Source: Vibrio bivalvicida (lineage in GTDB: Bacteria > Pseudomonadota > Gammaproteobacteria > Enterobacterales > Vibrionaceae). From it: a DNA stretch of 64,000 nt. This document shows positions 37,857-48,323 of the stretch, one piece after another (position 1 is the stretch's first letter; each line of letters opens with the position of its first letter). Below the pieces are notes generated by a model, which saw only the letters and a list, made by a program, of their open reading frames with translations, had not been told where the DNA came from and ran no database searches. Location: contig NZ_LLEI02000032.1 of the NCBI RefSeq assembly GCF_001399455.2, forward strand, positions 310,001-374,000, written 5' to 3'. A program made the position numbers and the translations under genes.

Positions 37857-38648
37857 CTACTGGCCTATGATTTTGATGTTTTGTTGATGAGGATACTTTC
37901 CATCTGGCCACATATGAGTCGAATAGTGATAGTCCTTGGATTCCATTATTGCAACAACCCCTAGTAGCTTCTCCGTTAACTCTTCTCTTGTCTTGAGGCT
38001 CAGTTCATCCGAGAACAGATCTGCTTTTGAACCTAAGTAGCTTGCTGTAGTTAAGTAGAAGAATTCAATGGTTTTGCATGCACTATCGCAGGTTGGATCA
38101 TCGTATTGATAGTATCCCAGCTCATCAGCGACCTTCCATTGCTGGTATAGTGCACTATTCACTCTCTTTTGATCACTGAATAACTTCGGGTACAAGGATT
38201 GCCACCCAGCGTTAACTATGAGGTGGTGAATTTCCTCTTGAGAAGCATCACGTTGGTTGCTTGGGTTGGTTTCATCTGCTGACAGATCCTGGCCAACTCT
38301 ACTCTCAATATCCATCTCATCGAAAGCACCATCACTAAATCCACTCTTACTCATCACTAATACCGCTTGATTACGGCGCAGGTGGTCAAGCAAAGCGGGC
38401 TCATCAATGACACCATCTTGATCATTATCTAACCATTGTGCGGTAACATTGGCGGCATAGGCCAGTTTTTGTCCAGGCACTTTATAGGTCGCACATAGTG
38501 TCACAGCATCGAACACCTCCGCTTTATGAGTAAAAAAGTTGGCCGGACAACCATCTACATGCGCAGATGTCACATCAAACTCATCCGCATTCGCGCCATT
38601 TGCCACCACTGAGGTAATGACTAGTGATGTGTAGATAAATGCTTTCAT
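37857..38648 (-). CDS. Secreted protein of unknown function with EF-hand-like loop
   Basis: Start at ATG 38648, with an excellent AAAGGAGGG ribosome-binding site. 263 residues; signal peptide to about residue 21 (VANGANA). One EF-hand-type loop is visible at about residues 72-83 (WLDNDQDGVIDEPALLDH), which may bind calcium. Four Cys occur in the mature part, two of them close together (DDPTCDSACKT). I do not recognise the family. Its original upstream neighbour is presumably cobO, from which the island now separates it. Confidence 0.75.
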   Translation of the reverse strand: MKAFIYTSLVITSVVANGANADEFDVTSAHVDGCPANFFTHKAEVFDAVTLCATYKVPGQKLAYAANVTAQWLDNDQDGVIDEPALLDHLRRNQAVLVMSKSGFSDGAFDEMDIESRVGQDLSADETNPSNQRDASQEEIHHLIVNAGWQSLYPKLFSDQKRVNSALYQQWKVADELGYYQYDDPTCDSACKTIEFFYLTTASYLGSKADLFSDELSLKTREELTEKLLGVVAIMESKDYHYSTHMWPDGKYPHQQNIKIIGQ

Positions 38649-38754
38649 GATCCCTCCTTTGTTGAGAGTAAACATTATCAATAGCGCAAAGCATTGACTG
38701 TATGAATGTGTCGTAAGTTTGTCCAAGTAGGACTGACAGAGAAAAAATGGAGGC

Positions 38755-38782
38755 AAAAAAAACGCGCCATAGTTGGCGCGTT
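38755..38782 (-). terminator. Rho-independent terminator of asmA
   Basis: AACGCGCCA/TGGCGCGTT stem, four-base loop; on the minus strand it is followed by a run of eight T. Confidence 0.85.
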
Positions 38783-38815
38783 TGAAGCTTTATTGGATAG
38801 ACGACTGAAAATACG

Positions 38816-40978
38816 CTAGTTAAACAGCCCTTTGATTAAACTATTAACGGCTTCTTTTGTCTTTTCATCTTTGATTTTTTCACCAAGTTTCTCATCGAGT
38901 TTCTTCAATCCACGGTCGATCTCTTTCTCGGCTTTTTGCTTAAGTACATCATCAAAGATGAGCTTGAACTTAGGTTCAGCCCAAGAGCCTGAAATATTGA
39001 TTGGGATGGTGACATCTTTCAGTTCATCAATATCTTTGCCACCCTGACCTTTCAGCGAACCAACAACAGAAGTACTCACTGTGAAGTCGACCGTTTCATT
39101 GATGTAGTTGGCGCTGCCGTTGCCACGGATACGAAGCAGTGGCGACTGCATAGTAAGATCATTGGTAGACACATTGCCTTTGTTTAACTTCAAGGTTGCT
39201 TTCATCGCGCTAAAGTCCGTTTTCTGAACTTCGCCTTGCGACTCTACTTTTTGGCCCTTAATCTTGGCATAGTTCTCACGAATTAACTGAGCGACGTTAA
39301 TACCGTTAACAGCACCATCTTCAAAGTTGATAACGACCGTACCGACTAAATTCTTCTTGATACCAGTTGGCGTTAAGCTACTGCCTTTAACGTCGACATC
39401 AATATTACCCGTACCTTCAAGCATATCGTTGTTTGCTACATCAATAAGCAACGGCTGTACTTTTACCCCTTTGATACGTTTCTTCGCTGTGTAGCTTGCT
39501 GGCGACTTGCGCGCATCTAAACGAGCCGTAGCGCTGATAGAGCCCTGATATAGGTTTGATGTAAATGACGTCAGTTCTGCCACTCCCCGGTTAACTGAGA
39601 AACTCGCCTTTACGTTCTGCATTTTGGCGTTGTTGGCTTTGAACTTGTCGATGGTAATCTGACCTTTGACATCCAAAGTTTTCAGCGCAGAGAGATCTGG
39701 TTCCACTTCTTGAGCTGGTTTCTGTTGCGAAGTTTGAACAGGCTTTTGCTCTGGAACGTCAGGCGCTGGTGTAGTTTCTGATGGTGCTTGTACCGATTCG
39801 GCCTTGCCAAGTCCTAAAAACTCGTCCAAGTCAATATTCGGACTATGCAAAGCAAAGCGCACTTTCGGGATATCACCTAAGGTCACGTCTGCTTTACCGT
39901 CAAACGCCAGAGCATTTGCTGTTAGTTTTTCGAGTATAAAACTTAAATGGTTCTTGGTCAGATCAAACGACAAATCGGATGCCATATCTACCTTCATAGG
40001 CGACTGAGGCAGTGAGTCTCCTTTGAACGTGGCGTCTAGCACCATTTGCTTCATTAGCACTTTGCTGATTGCCTGATCTACTTGCAATGAAGCCGAACCT
40101 TTCATATCGATATCTAGACCAGCCGCATTACCCACCACGGCATAAGTCAACGCATTGGTTTTATCAAACTCAAACGTTTCTAGGCCAATTTTGGCGCTCT
40201 CAATTTTTGTCGCAGGGTCGCTAAAGGTTGCATCAAGGTTGATGTTACGTAGTGCGTACTCTTTAAAGCCTTTTGCAAGCTTAAACTCAGCATCACCCTT
40301 GGCAGTGAATTTCTGCTGATTCGCTTCGCCTTTAGCAGCAAAGTCCGCTTTAGTCCAAGTATCGACAGCAAACTGAGACAGATTCAAAGAAACGTCATAC
40401 AGCTTAGTAAATGAACCTGCTTGTTTATCTTGAATTTCAACCGACGCATTAGAGATAGTCACGCCTGCTAAATTAATCGTCCAAGCAGATGCGCTGTCAC
40501 TTGCTTGAGATGCTTCTTCAACTGCAGGTTGCGAGCTAATTTCTGTAGCTGCTGGCGCGCTTGTTGACTCTGCTTGAGCATTTTGTGCTTGAGTTAAAGC
40601 ATCAATGTTCTTCGTACCGTCAGCGAGCGTCTCTAGTGAAAAAGCGGCGCCATCAAGGGTGATATTGCCAATTTCAAGCTGCTGGCTGAACAGAGGCATT
40701 ACAGATACATCGACACCAACAGTATCCACCTTGAACATATTAAGCTGTTCAAAGCCTTTCGGGTTACGTAGCTCGGTTTGACCTAGTTCGAAACCAATCG
40801 ATGGGAAAAATTGCCAACTAATATCACCATCGATGACAAGATCGAGACCAGTATGGGTTTTCGCCTGTTCAACGATAAGTGGTTTAAATTGGTTTGGGTT
40901 AACTAAAGTTACCAGTGCAATTAAAGCACCGAGAATAACAACCACTGGGATTGCTATGATTAGGAACAGTTTCTTCAT
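38816..40978 (-). CDS. asmA: AsmA family protein
   Basis: 720 residues from ATG 40978; AAGGA lies nine bases upstream of this codon, too close to the earlier ATG at 40984. One N-terminal membrane helix (LFLIIAIPVVVILGALIALV) is followed by VNPNQFKPLIVEQAKTHTGL, the AsmA N-terminal signature, and a large beta-rich periplasmic body with a Pro/Gln-rich linker at about residues 395-425. AsmA-like proteins are implicated in outer-membrane lipid homeostasis. The C-terminal part ends in charged helices. Confidence 0.92.
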   Translation of the reverse strand: MKKLFLIIAIPVVVILGALIALVTLVNPNQFKPLIVEQAKTHTGLDLVIDGDISWQFFPSIGFELGQTELRNPKGFEQLNMFKVDTVGVDVSVMPLFSQQLEIGNITLDGAAFSLETLADGTKNIDALTQAQNAQAESTSAPAATEISSQPAVEEASQASDSASAWTINLAGVTISNASVEIQDKQAGSFTKLYDVSLNLSQFAVDTWTKADFAAKGEANQQKFTAKGDAEFKLAKGFKEYALRNINLDATFSDPATKIESAKIGLETFEFDKTNALTYAVVGNAAGLDIDMKGSASLQVDQAISKVLMKQMVLDATFKGDSLPQSPMKVDMASDLSFDLTKNHLSFILEKLTANALAFDGKADVTLGDIPKVRFALHSPNIDLDEFLGLGKAESVQAPSETTPAPDVPEQKPVQTSQQKPAQEVEPDLSALKTLDVKGQITIDKFKANNAKMQNVKASFSVNRGVAELTSFTSNLYQGSISATARLDARKSPASYTAKKRIKGVKVQPLLIDVANNDMLEGTGNIDVDVKGSSLTPTGIKKNLVGTVVINFEDGAVNGINVAQLIRENYAKIKGQKVESQGEVQKTDFSAMKATLKLNKGNVSTNDLTMQSPLLRIRGNGSANYINETVDFTVSTSVVGSLKGQGGKDIDELKDVTIPINISGSWAEPKFKLIFDDVLKQKAEKEIDRGLKKLDEKLGEKIKDEKTKEAVNSLIKGLFN

Positions 40979-41073
40979 CAGCATTATCCTTGCTTGGTGA
41001 GCACGCCTCTTATGACAAAGGTCAGCTCCAAGTATAAATGATCGGGTAAATATTTATGGCGACCATAAAAAGA

Positions 41074-41096
41074 AAGTGGCACTAAAAGTGCCACTT
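41074..41096 (-). terminator. Rho-independent terminator of udk
   Basis: AAGTGGCAC/GTGCCACTT stem with loop TAAAA; on the minus strand TTTCTTTTT follows. Confidence 0.8.
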
Positions 41097-41134
41097 ATCT
41101 CATAAAAAATAAAGTCTTAAGTGTCTATTCAACG

Positions 41135-41776
41135 TTAAGCTTTCAAAAGTTTTGCAATATGAGCTTTTAATACGTCGATGGCGATACGGTTTTTACCACC
41201 ACGTGGGACAATAATGTCTGCGTATTGCTTCGAAGGCTCGATAAACTGCATGAACATCGGACGAACCGTTTCTTGGTACTGTTTTAATACAGAATCCATA
41301 GTACGGCCGCGTTCTTCAACGTCACGCTTAACACGACGAAGCAGACAGATATCAAGTGGCGTGTCCATAAATACGGTCGCATGCATTAAATCACGCAGAC
41401 GTGGGTCTGTAAGCAGCAAAATACCTTCAAGAATAATAACTTTCTTAGGCGTCATTGAAGTCGTATTGTCAGTACGGGTGTGTTCTGTGTAGCTGTACTC
41501 AGGTACTTCTACCGCTTGTCCCTTAACTAACTGCTCTAGATGTTCGCACAATAGATCATGGTCTAGCGCGCTTGGGTGGTCATAGTTGGTTTTTACACGC
41601 TCATCCATACTAAGATGGCCTTGATCGTTGTAGTAGCAATCTTCCGTAATCACACCAATTTGATGATCGCCCACTTTTTCACGTAGTTCATTGTAAATAG
41701 TGCTCGCGATTAAACTTTTTCCAGAAGCAGACGCGCCAGCAATACCTACGATGACGCATTGATTATTATCAGACAT
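41135..41776 (-). CDS. udk: Uridine kinase
   Basis: 213 residues, the usual Udk length. P-loop GASASGKS at about residue 14; [12 protein letters not shown] and [13 protein letters not shown] nucleoside-binding segments; [15 protein letters not shown]. It phosphorylates uridine and cytidine with GTP or ATP in the pyrimidine salvage pathway, complementing the uridine phosphorylase encoded at 47306-48064. Transcribed toward asmA but separated by a terminator. Confidence 0.96.
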   Translation of the reverse strand: MSDNNQCVIVGIAGASASGKSLIASTIYNELREKVGDHQIGVITEDCYYNDQGHLSMDERVKTNYDHPSALDHDLLCEHLEQLVKGQAVEVPEYSYTEHTRTDNTTSMTPKKVIILEGILLLTDPRLRDLMHATVFMDTPLDICLLRRVKRDVEERGRTMDSVLKQYQETVRPMFMQFIEPSKQYADIIVPRGGKNRIAIDVLKAHIAKLLKA

Positions 41777-41977
41777 TATTCTTGCACCCGATGATTTAGA
41801 TTGGTGTCATATGCTAATACTAGCAGTGCCCTCCGAAGTGAGCCCTGAGCATTAGTATAAATTTAGATAAACCGCCTGATTATAGGGAGTTCAGTCATCG
41901 GTTGCCAGTCGCGATTGCCTTGAATTACTTAAATGGAATAAAAGATTTCAGCGCAATCGATTACACAGAATAAAAAT

Positions 41978-42005
41978 TAAAAAGAGCGCTCATTAGGCGC
42001 TCTAA
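41978..42005 (-). terminator. Rho-independent terminator of apbC
   Basis: AGAGCGC/GCGCTCT stem, then T-rich minus-strand sequence (TTTTTAATTTTT). Confidence 0.75.
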
Positions 42006-42024
42006 TTGCAATGCATTTAGATGG

Positions 42025-43098
42025 TTAATCCACCATGGTAAACATAATGGAATCGGGTTTGGTTTTCCCCCGCCAATACAATCTCGAGCTCACCGCCTCA
42101 GCTAGGGCAAGATACTGCTGTGCATGGTCTGATTCTGGTCTCGCAGCAACCGTTGGCATACCTTTATCGATATCTTCACGCATCTGAATATGTAACGGAA
42201 CTTGAGCCAGAAGATCTAGACCATATTCACTGGCCATTTTCTCTGCGCCACCCGCACCAAAGATATGCTCTTTTTCACCACAATGACTACAGATGTGATA
42301 GCTCATGTTTTCTACGAGGCCAATCACAGGAACATCAACCTTGTTAAACATTGCCGCTCCTTTACGAGCATCCGCTAAAGCAAGGTCTTGGGGAGTTGTC
42401 ACTATCACCGCTCCGGTTACCGGAACTTGCTGAGCTAACGTCAACTGGATATCCCCTGTGCCCGGCGGCATATCGATAACCAGATAATCCAGCTCAGGCC
42501 ACTCAGTTTCATTCAAAAGTTGAGCTAGCGCCTTAGCTGCCATAGGCCCACGCCAAATTGCCGCTTCATCTTTCGACACTAGGTAACCAATTGAGTGGGT
42601 GGATATCCCATGAGCTGCTATGGGTTGCATCCACTTATTGTCGCGAACTTCTGGTTGGGCGTTGGTTTTGCCAAGCATTAGCGGCACTGAAGGACCATAA
42701 ATGTCGGCATCCAAAAGCCCGACTTTGGCTCCAGACTTTGCCAAAGCCAAGGCGAGATTTACGGACGTGGTCGACTTACCGACTCCGCCTTTTGCTGAAG
42801 TTACCGCAATGACGTTCTTAACCCCTTTCACCGATGCGGGAACATGGGTTTCCAGAGACTTCGGCGCTACAACGATGTTATACGAGAATGAACCAACCTC
42901 ACGTTTGTCTTGTGCAGCTCTCATCCAATCAGACAAATCCTGAGTTAATATATTGGCTGCAAAAGGAATTTCAATTGTAAACCGATTGGCTTCAACTGAA
43001 ACGACGTTCGCCGTAGACGCCCAACCAGGGGCGAGGCTTGGATGCTCAAATTGATTCAACCAATCACAGAAATCTTGCTTTGAAGTGAACTGACGCAT
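42025..43098 (-). CDS. apbC: Iron-sulfur cluster carrier ApbC/Mrp
   Basis: 357 residues. Deviant Walker A SAKGGVGKSTTSVNLALAL at about residues 105-120, DADIYGPSVPLMLG, DMPPGTGDIQLTLAQ, and the cluster-binding Cys-x2-Cys in YHICSHCGEKEHIFG. It is the P-loop scaffold/carrier for Fe-S clusters in the cytoplasm. Divergent from metG, as in other gammaproteobacteria. Confidence 0.95.
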   Translation of the reverse strand: MRQFTSKQDFCDWLNQFEHPSLAPGWASTANVVSVEANRFTIEIPFAANILTQDLSDWMRAAQDKREVGSFSYNIVVAPKSLETHVPASVKGVKNVIAVTSAKGGVGKSTTSVNLALALAKSGAKVGLLDADIYGPSVPLMLGKTNAQPEVRDNKWMQPIAAHGISTHSIGYLVSKDEAAIWRGPMAAKALAQLLNETEWPELDYLVIDMPPGTGDIQLTLAQQVPVTGAVIVTTPQDLALADARKGAAMFNKVDVPVIGLVENMSYHICSHCGEKEHIFGAGGAEKMASEYGLDLLAQVPLHIQMREDIDKGMPTVAARPESDHAQQYLALAEAVSSRLYWRGKTKPDSIMFTMVD

Positions 43099-43255
43099 AG
43101 GTCCTCCTTATGTCTCTAATCGTAACACTCCACCAGCCTAGACTGAACCCTGAAAAAACTAGGGGGATACAGTCGTTGAAGCCTTGGAGTCACTGGTGGG
43201 ATAAGGTAGTATTAGCGTCTATTTTTCTATACTCCTTAAGAAGCGAATATTAAGT

Positions 43256-45316
43256 ATGGCAAACGATCCACGCAAATTACTGGTAACTTGTGCCCTTCCG
43301 TACGCTAACGGTTCGATTCACCTAGGCCACATGCTTGAGCACATTCAAGCGGACATCTGGGTTCGATACCAACGCCTACGTGGCAACACTGTAAACTTCA
43401 TCTGTGCTGACGATGCTCACGGCACGCCAATCATGCTAAAAGCACAACAGATGGGTATTACACCAGAAGAGATGATCGCTGCAGTAAGTGAAGAGCACCA
43501 AAAAGACTTCGCTGGCTTCGATATTAGCTTTGATAACTACCACAGCACACACTCTGAAGAGAACCGTGAGCTGGCTTCACACATCTACCTAGAACTGAAA
43601 AAGAACGGTTTTATCTCTAGCCGCACTATTTCTCAGCTGTTTGACCCTGAAAAAGAAATGTTCCTACCGGATCGTTTCGTAAAAGGTACCTGCCCTAAAT
43701 GTAAGTCAGAAGACCAATACGGCGACAACTGTGATAACTGTGGTGAGACGTACAGCCCAACTGAACTGATTGATCCTAAATCAGCAGTATCTGGCGCAAC
43801 TCCAGTAATGAAAGACTCTGAGCACTTCTTCTTCGACCTGCCTCAGTTTGAAAGCATGCTGCAAGAGTGGACTCGCTCTGGCTCTCTGCAATCTGAAACT
43901 GCAAACAAGATGCAAGAGTGGTTCGAGTCTGGCCTACAACAGTGGGACATCTCTCGTGACGCACCTTACTTCGGCTTCGAGATCCCTGGTGAAAAAGACA
44001 AGTTCTTCTACGTATGGCTAGACGCACCGGTTGGTTACATGGCTTCATTCAAGAATCTATGTAACAAGACTGAAGGTCTAGATTTCGATGAGTACTGGAA
44101 GAAAGACAGCGCAACGGAGCTTTACCACTTCATCGGTAAAGACATTGTCTACTTCCACTCGCTATTCTGGCCTGCAATGCTAGAAGGTAGCGGTTTCCGT
44201 AAGCCAAACAACGTATTCGTCCACGGCTACGTAACAGTAAACGGCGCTAAGATGTCTAAGTCGAAAGGCACATTCATCAAGGCAGCGACTTACCTAGATC
44301 ACCTAGACCCAGAATGTCTGCGTTACTACTACGCGGCAAAACTGAACAGCCGTATCGATGATCTAGACCTTAACCTTGAAGACTTCACTCAGCGAGTAAA
44401 TGCTGACGTGGTAAACAAGATTGTTAACCTAGCATCTCGTAACGCTGGCTTCATCACTAAGCGTTTTGAAGGCAAGCTATCGGCTAACTTCGCTGAACCA
44501 GAGCTATATAACGAGTTCGCTGCTGCCGCCGATCGTATTGCAGAACTTTACGAAACTCGTGAATTTGGTCGTGCGATCCGTGAAATCACGGCACTAGCAG
44601 ACAAAGCAAACCAATACGTTGATGAGAAAGCACCGTGGGTTGTGGCAAAAGAAGAAGGTAAAGACCAAGAGTTACAAGCTATCTGCTCTGTTGGTATCAA
44701 CCTATTCCGCGTTCTGATGACTTACCTGAAACCAGTAATGCCAGAGCTTGCTGCGCGTACTGAAGCGTTCCTAAACGAAACGCTAACTTGGGAAGGTGTT
44801 GCTGCACCACTAACTGATCACGAGATCACTAAGTTCAAAGCACTGTTCAACCGCATCGATCCGAAGAAGGTCGAAGCTATGATTGAAGCTTCTAAAGAAG
44901 ATGCCGCAGCAGAAGTTGCAGCAAAAGAGAAAGCAGAAGCTGAAAAGAACAAAGCAAGCCAAACTGAGCTAGACAAAGAACCAATCGCAGAAGAGATTGA
45001 ATTTGACGCTTTCTCTGCAGTCGATATGCGCATCGCACGTATTATTTCTTGTGAAGAAGTGCCAAAAGCAAACAAGCTGCTTAAGTTCCAACTAGACATC
45101 GGCGGTGAAACTCGTCAGGTATTCTCTGGCATTAAGTCAGCGTACAAACCTGAAGAGCTAGAAGGCAAGCTAACGGTAATGGTAGCTAACCTAAAGCCTC
45201 GTAAGATGAAGTTTGGTATGTCTGAAGGCATGATCCTAGCTGCTGGCCCTGGTGGCAGTGACCTATGGATTCTTGAGCCTCACGAAGGCGCACAACCTGG
45301 TATGCGTGTAATGTAA
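43256..45316 (+). CDS. metG: Methionyl-tRNA synthetase
   Basis: 686 residues. HIGH-type motif in [15 protein letters not shown], zinc-binding [17 protein letters not shown] at about residues 145-161, KMSKSKG near 335, and a C-terminal tRNA-binding domain (about 585-686, [14 protein letters not shown]). A charged Ala/Glu/Lys linker precedes that domain. It charges initiator and elongator tRNA-Met. Codon bias is strong, as for a highly expressed gene. Confidence 0.98.
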   Translation: MANDPRKLLVTCALPYANGSIHLGHMLEHIQADIWVRYQRLRGNTVNFICADDAHGTPIMLKAQQMGITPEEMIAAVSEEHQKDFAGFDISFDNYHSTHSEENRELASHIYLELKKNGFISSRTISQLFDPEKEMFLPDRFVKGTCPKCKSEDQYGDNCDNCGETYSPTELIDPKSAVSGATPVMKDSEHFFFDLPQFESMLQEWTRSGSLQSETANKMQEWFESGLQQWDISRDAPYFGFEIPGEKDKFFYVWLDAPVGYMASFKNLCNKTEGLDFDEYWKKDSATELYHFIGKDIVYFHSLFWPAMLEGSGFRKPNNVFVHGYVTVNGAKMSKSKGTFIKAATYLDHLDPECLRYYYAAKLNSRIDDLDLNLEDFTQRVNADVVNKIVNLASRNAGFITKRFEGKLSANFAEPELYNEFAAAADRIAELYETREFGRAIREITALADKANQYVDEKAPWVVAKEEGKDQELQAICSVGINLFRVLMTYLKPVMPELAARTEAFLNETLTWEGVAAPLTDHEITKFKALFNRIDPKKVEAMIEASKEDAAAEVAAKEKAEAEKNKASQTELDKEPIAEEIEFDAFSAVDMRIARIISCEEVPKANKLLKFQLDIGGETRQVFSGIKSAYKPEELEGKLTVMVANLKPRKMKFGMSEGMILAAGPGGSDLWILEPHEGAQPGMRVM

Positions 45317-45334
45317 ATAACACCACTTTAATCG

Positions 45335-45365
45335 AAAGCCCTGCTCTAATCAGCAGGGCTTTTTT
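45335..45365 (+). terminator. Rho-independent terminator of metG
   Basis: AAAGCCCTGCT...AGCAGGGCTTTTTT: an eleven-base-pair stem with T run. Confidence 0.9.
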
Positions 45366-45517
45366 GTGTCCTTATTCACACTTTCAGTGCTTTCTTGCAC
45401 CAATTGAGTTCAAATACCTTCCAATAAAAATTGTAACTATATGAATTGTAAGTAAAATAATTTTGGCACCAAACCTGCTCTACCACTTTATAGGTAAACC
45501 ACAACAAGGAGTTGGTT

Positions 45518-46330
45518 ATGTTCGTGCTGTTTTCACTGATTATTTCATTTGTCGTGCTTGTAACCTTATTCTACTTTTCGAAAAAACGTCATTCAGGCTT
45601 AGAACGTAAATTCGAGCTTTTAATTCTGCTACGCCAGTTACTGTTACTAAGTCGTCAACATAGAGCAATCACCCATCAGGCGTTGACCAGTCACCACTTT
45701 GACATCCACCAAAGTCAGTTAGAAGAAAATTACGATGCCATGATGGAGCGATCAAACCAGCTGATCGCCAATGCTCAATTCGAGAACAAACCCATGTACC
45801 GTATTCTTCAGTTAAAACTGAAAACACTTCATAAAGAATGGGATCAGAGAACCGTTGCTCGCAATCAGGTCATTCACGGAAAAACCATCAGACACTGTAT
45901 GTTTCTTATGGATGAAATAGCGATTGCTTGGTTAATTGAGTCGGGACGAGAAGACATCAGTGATGAGTACCATATGAACTGGCAGCAAGTATTAGACAGT
46001 ATGGAGGTACTCACCCAACTAAGAATTTCGATTCAGGATCTAAATCATCCCGACAGTATGCTGAGAGTGAAATACTATTGTGACAAAGCCAGACGTAAGT
46101 TGAACCAACTGTCACTAATCAGCCCTCTGTCAGTCGCCTCTCCTATAAGTTCGAAAGCTATGCATGCTCTCACTGAAATCAATGCTAGTGATAAGATTCA
46201 AATGGAAAGCGAAGAACTCTATCAGCTCACGACTGATATCTCGCTGATTGTTTCTCAAGTATATGACCAAATGCTTTCAGATATGACCGAAAATCTGTAT
46301 CAGCCTTTACCAAAAGTTGCCTACAGCTAA
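45518..46330 (+). CDS. Unknown protein with N-terminal membrane anchor
   Basis: Start at ATG 45518, with AAGGAG ten bases upstream; an in-frame TTG at 45512 is less likely. 270 residues: one membrane helix at residues 1-20 (FVLFSLIISFVVLVTLFYF), then a long, helical, soluble part with many Leu, Gln and His (LLRQLLLLSRQHRAITHQAL; YHMNWQQVLDSMEVLTQLRI). I see no enzyme motif and do not recognise the family. The helical repeats vaguely recall sensor four-helix bundles, but that is only an impression. It lies between metG and a binding-protein gene with its own ribosome-binding site. Confidence 0.7.
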   Translation: MFVLFSLIISFVVLVTLFYFSKKRHSGLERKFELLILLRQLLLLSRQHRAITHQALTSHHFDIHQSQLEENYDAMMERSNQLIANAQFENKPMYRILQLKLKTLHKEWDQRTVARNQVIHGKTIRHCMFLMDEIAIAWLIESGREDISDEYHMNWQQVLDSMEVLTQLRISIQDLNHPDSMLRVKYYCDKARRKLNQLSLISPLSVASPISSKAMHALTEINASDKIQMESEELYQLTTDISLIVSQVYDQMLSDMTENLYQPLPKVAYS

Positions 46331-46476
46331 CTTCTAAGGCTTGGGTGCAATGCTCCACGACACCCTAGCCTTATCTTATCACTCTAACAAGTAATAGAAA
46401 TCTCATTAATCGCGCACATCACTCATCTGCCATCTAAACTTGTAATTGAACATATTCTTTTTTTTTAGGAATAGAG

Positions 46477-47250
46477 ATGAAAAAAATAGCCGTAGCGCTG
46501 TGCTGCGTACTTGTCGGGCTCTCAGCCAACGCGGACACCAAGACGGTTAGATTTGCGATAGGAGAATGGGCTCCGTATACAAGCTCGTCCAATAATCCCA
46601 GAGAAAAAATCTCTGAACGAATAGTCATTCGTGCATACGAAAGCCAAGGTTATGAAGTCATACTTAGTTACTACCCTTGGTCTCGCTCGCTTAGATTGGC
46701 AAAACAAGGCACCTATGACGGAACCTTCCCATGGATGTTTAACAGTGAGAGAAAACAGAGTTTTTATTTCTCAGACGCCATGTTTACTCAAAAAGTCGTT
46801 TTCTTTTCTCATGGGGATGCGAGTTTCAGTTGGAAAAAACTGAATGACTTGAAGAACTTTCACATTGGCGCAACGCAAGATTATCAAGCCACAAATCTAC
46901 TGTTAAACGCAGGCCTCAAACCAACCATTGAAAACACAGAGGAAAGCAATTTTGAGAAACTAGCTAAACACCGCATCGATGCCTATCCTACTGGGCTGAT
47001 TCGTGGAAAATACCTTATTGACAAGTACTTATCAAAGGAAGAAGCGAGAGTAATTCGTATTGGTGATAAACCCCTAGTTGAAGATAGTATGTACATCATG
47101 TTTACTCAGAAAGACATGCAACGTAGTAGCACACTCAGTGAAGTTTTTTCTAAAGGTTTAAAAGTGCTAATTGAAAGTGGAGAGTACCAAGCCATTGTTT
47201 TTGACAGTAACCGAATAACTTCTCCAGATAAAAAAGGTGTCCCCCAATAA
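46477..47250 (+). CDS. Periplasmic solute-binding protein (SBP family 3-like)
   Basis: 257 residues, signal peptide to about residue 19 (VGLSANA). Binding-protein features include FAIGEWAPYTSSSNNPREKI, SYYPWSRSLRLAKQGTYDGT, PWMFNSERKQSFYFSDAMF and HRIDAYPTGL. It has the same overall plan as the two island proteins (GWNKER versus MFNSER; FYFS), but is more distant. No transporter genes adjoin, so it is an orphan that may work with a distant permease or a sensor protein. TTAGGAATAG precedes the ATG. Confidence 0.85.
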   Translation: MKKIAVALCCVLVGLSANADTKTVRFAIGEWAPYTSSSNNPREKISERIVIRAYESQGYEVILSYYPWSRSLRLAKQGTYDGTFPWMFNSERKQSFYFSDAMFTQKVVFFSHGDASFSWKKLNDLKNFHIGATQDYQATNLLLNAGLKPTIENTEESNFEKLAKHRIDAYPTGLIRGKYLIDKYLSKEEARVIRIGDKPLVEDSMYIMFTQKDMQRSSTLSEVFSKGLKVLIESGEYQAIVFDSNRITSPDKKGVPQ

Positions 47251-47257
47251 AAATAAT

Positions 47258-47281
47258 AAAGCTCCGAAAATACGGAGCTTT
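47258..47281. terminator. Bidirectional terminator between binding-protein gene and udp
   Basis: AAAGCTCCG/CGGAGCTTT perfect stem, six-base loop, between two convergent genes; A-rich on one side and T/A on the other. Confidence 0.8.
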
Positions 47282-47305
47282 AAAGGGACAGTTCACTAAA
47301 TAGCT

Positions 47306-48064
47306 TTAAAGCATTTTACGAGCAGCTTCTACAACCACTTTGATTGAGCGAGCTTCAGTCTCTTTTAGAGTTGAGTGGTCTGGGATCTCTTTCTGTGTAC
47401 GGTTGATGATAACACCAGCAACACAGCCTGCTTTAAGGCCTGAGCTAGCACACATAGTCAGAAGCGTTGCAGATTCCATTTCGAAATTAAGAACGCCCAT
47501 GTCTTGCCACTCTTGCATTGAGCCTTGGAAGCGCTTAACCACACGACCAGAGAAAGTATCGTAACGTTCTTGACCTGGGTAGAAAGTATCACTTGAGGCC
47601 GTTACACCCATATGAACAGCTGCACCAGACTCTTCTACCGCGGCTTTCATCGCCGTAGCAACTTCAAAATCTGCTACTGCTGGGAACTCCATAGGAGCAA
47701 AGTGTAAGCTTGCACCATCTAAACGAACAGAACCTGTAGATACAATCATATCACCCACATTTACGTGTGGCTGAATCGCACCTGTTGTACCAACACGTAG
47801 GAAAGTACGAACGCCAAGCTGAGCTAACTCTTCTACTGCAATTGATGTTGAAGGGCCGCCAATACCTGTAGAACAAACAACAACTGGTTGGCCGTCTAGT
47901 TCAGCACGGTAAAGCGTGTATTCACGATGACTTGCTAGGAAAACTGGGTTTTCCATTTCTTCGGCAATCTTTTGTACACGTGCTGGGTCACCAGGAATGA
48001 TCGCTAGTGTTGCACCAGCCAGATCAGATTCAGTAACGCCAAGGTGGAATACAGCTTGAGACAT
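47306..48064 (-). CDS. udp: Uridine phosphorylase
   Basis: 252 residues. Phosphate and nucleoside site segments: [42 protein letters not shown], and [14 protein letters not shown] with the ribose-binding Glu-Met-Glu. It cleaves uridine to uracil and ribose-1-phosphate in the cytoplasm. A CRP-like site lies about 110 bases before the start, as expected for a nucleoside catabolic gene. Confidence 0.95.
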   Translation of the reverse strand: MSQAVFHLGVTESDLAGATLAIIPGDPARVQKIAEEMENPVFLASHREYTLYRAELDGQPVVVCSTGIGGPSTSIAVEELAQLGVRTFLRVGTTGAIQPHVNVGDMIVSTGSVRLDGASLHFAPMEFPAVADFEVATAMKAAVEESGAAVHMGVTASSDTFYPGQERYDTFSGRVVKRFQGSMQEWQDMGVLNFEMESATLLTMCASSGLKAGCVAGVIINRTQKEIPDHSTLKETEARSIKVVVEAARKML

Positions 48065-48172
48065 AGGGGGCTCCTTATTGTGGCGCAGTTGGGTTATACA
48101 TTAATTAACCGATGCGCTCTATAAAACTTATTGGGTACAAGACATACTCTAGCGAACTCCTGCGAGCATTAT

Positions 48173-48188
48173 AGTGATCATCTTCACA
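48173..48188 (-). promoter_or_regulatory. CRP-like site upstream of udp
   Basis: AGTGATCATCTTCACA differs from TGTGA-N6-TCACA only at the first base. It is on the 5' side of udp, which in enteric bacteria is controlled by CRP and CytR. Confidence 0.5.
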
Positions 48189-48271
48189 ACACCATTCGCA
48201 ACAAACAAGGCTATTGCACATAAAAACGGTTTACATCACACTTCTAAGCAATATCAAATTATCAGTTGCAT

Positions 48272-48307
48272 AAAAAATAGCCCCTACATCAACAATGCAG
48301 GGGCTAT
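48272..48307 (-). terminator. Rho-independent terminator of zntA
   Basis: On the minus strand ATAGCCCCTGCAT/ATGTAGGGGCTAT with one mismatch, followed by six T. Confidence 0.85.
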
Positions 48308-48323
48308 ATACCGCTTGAGTTAT

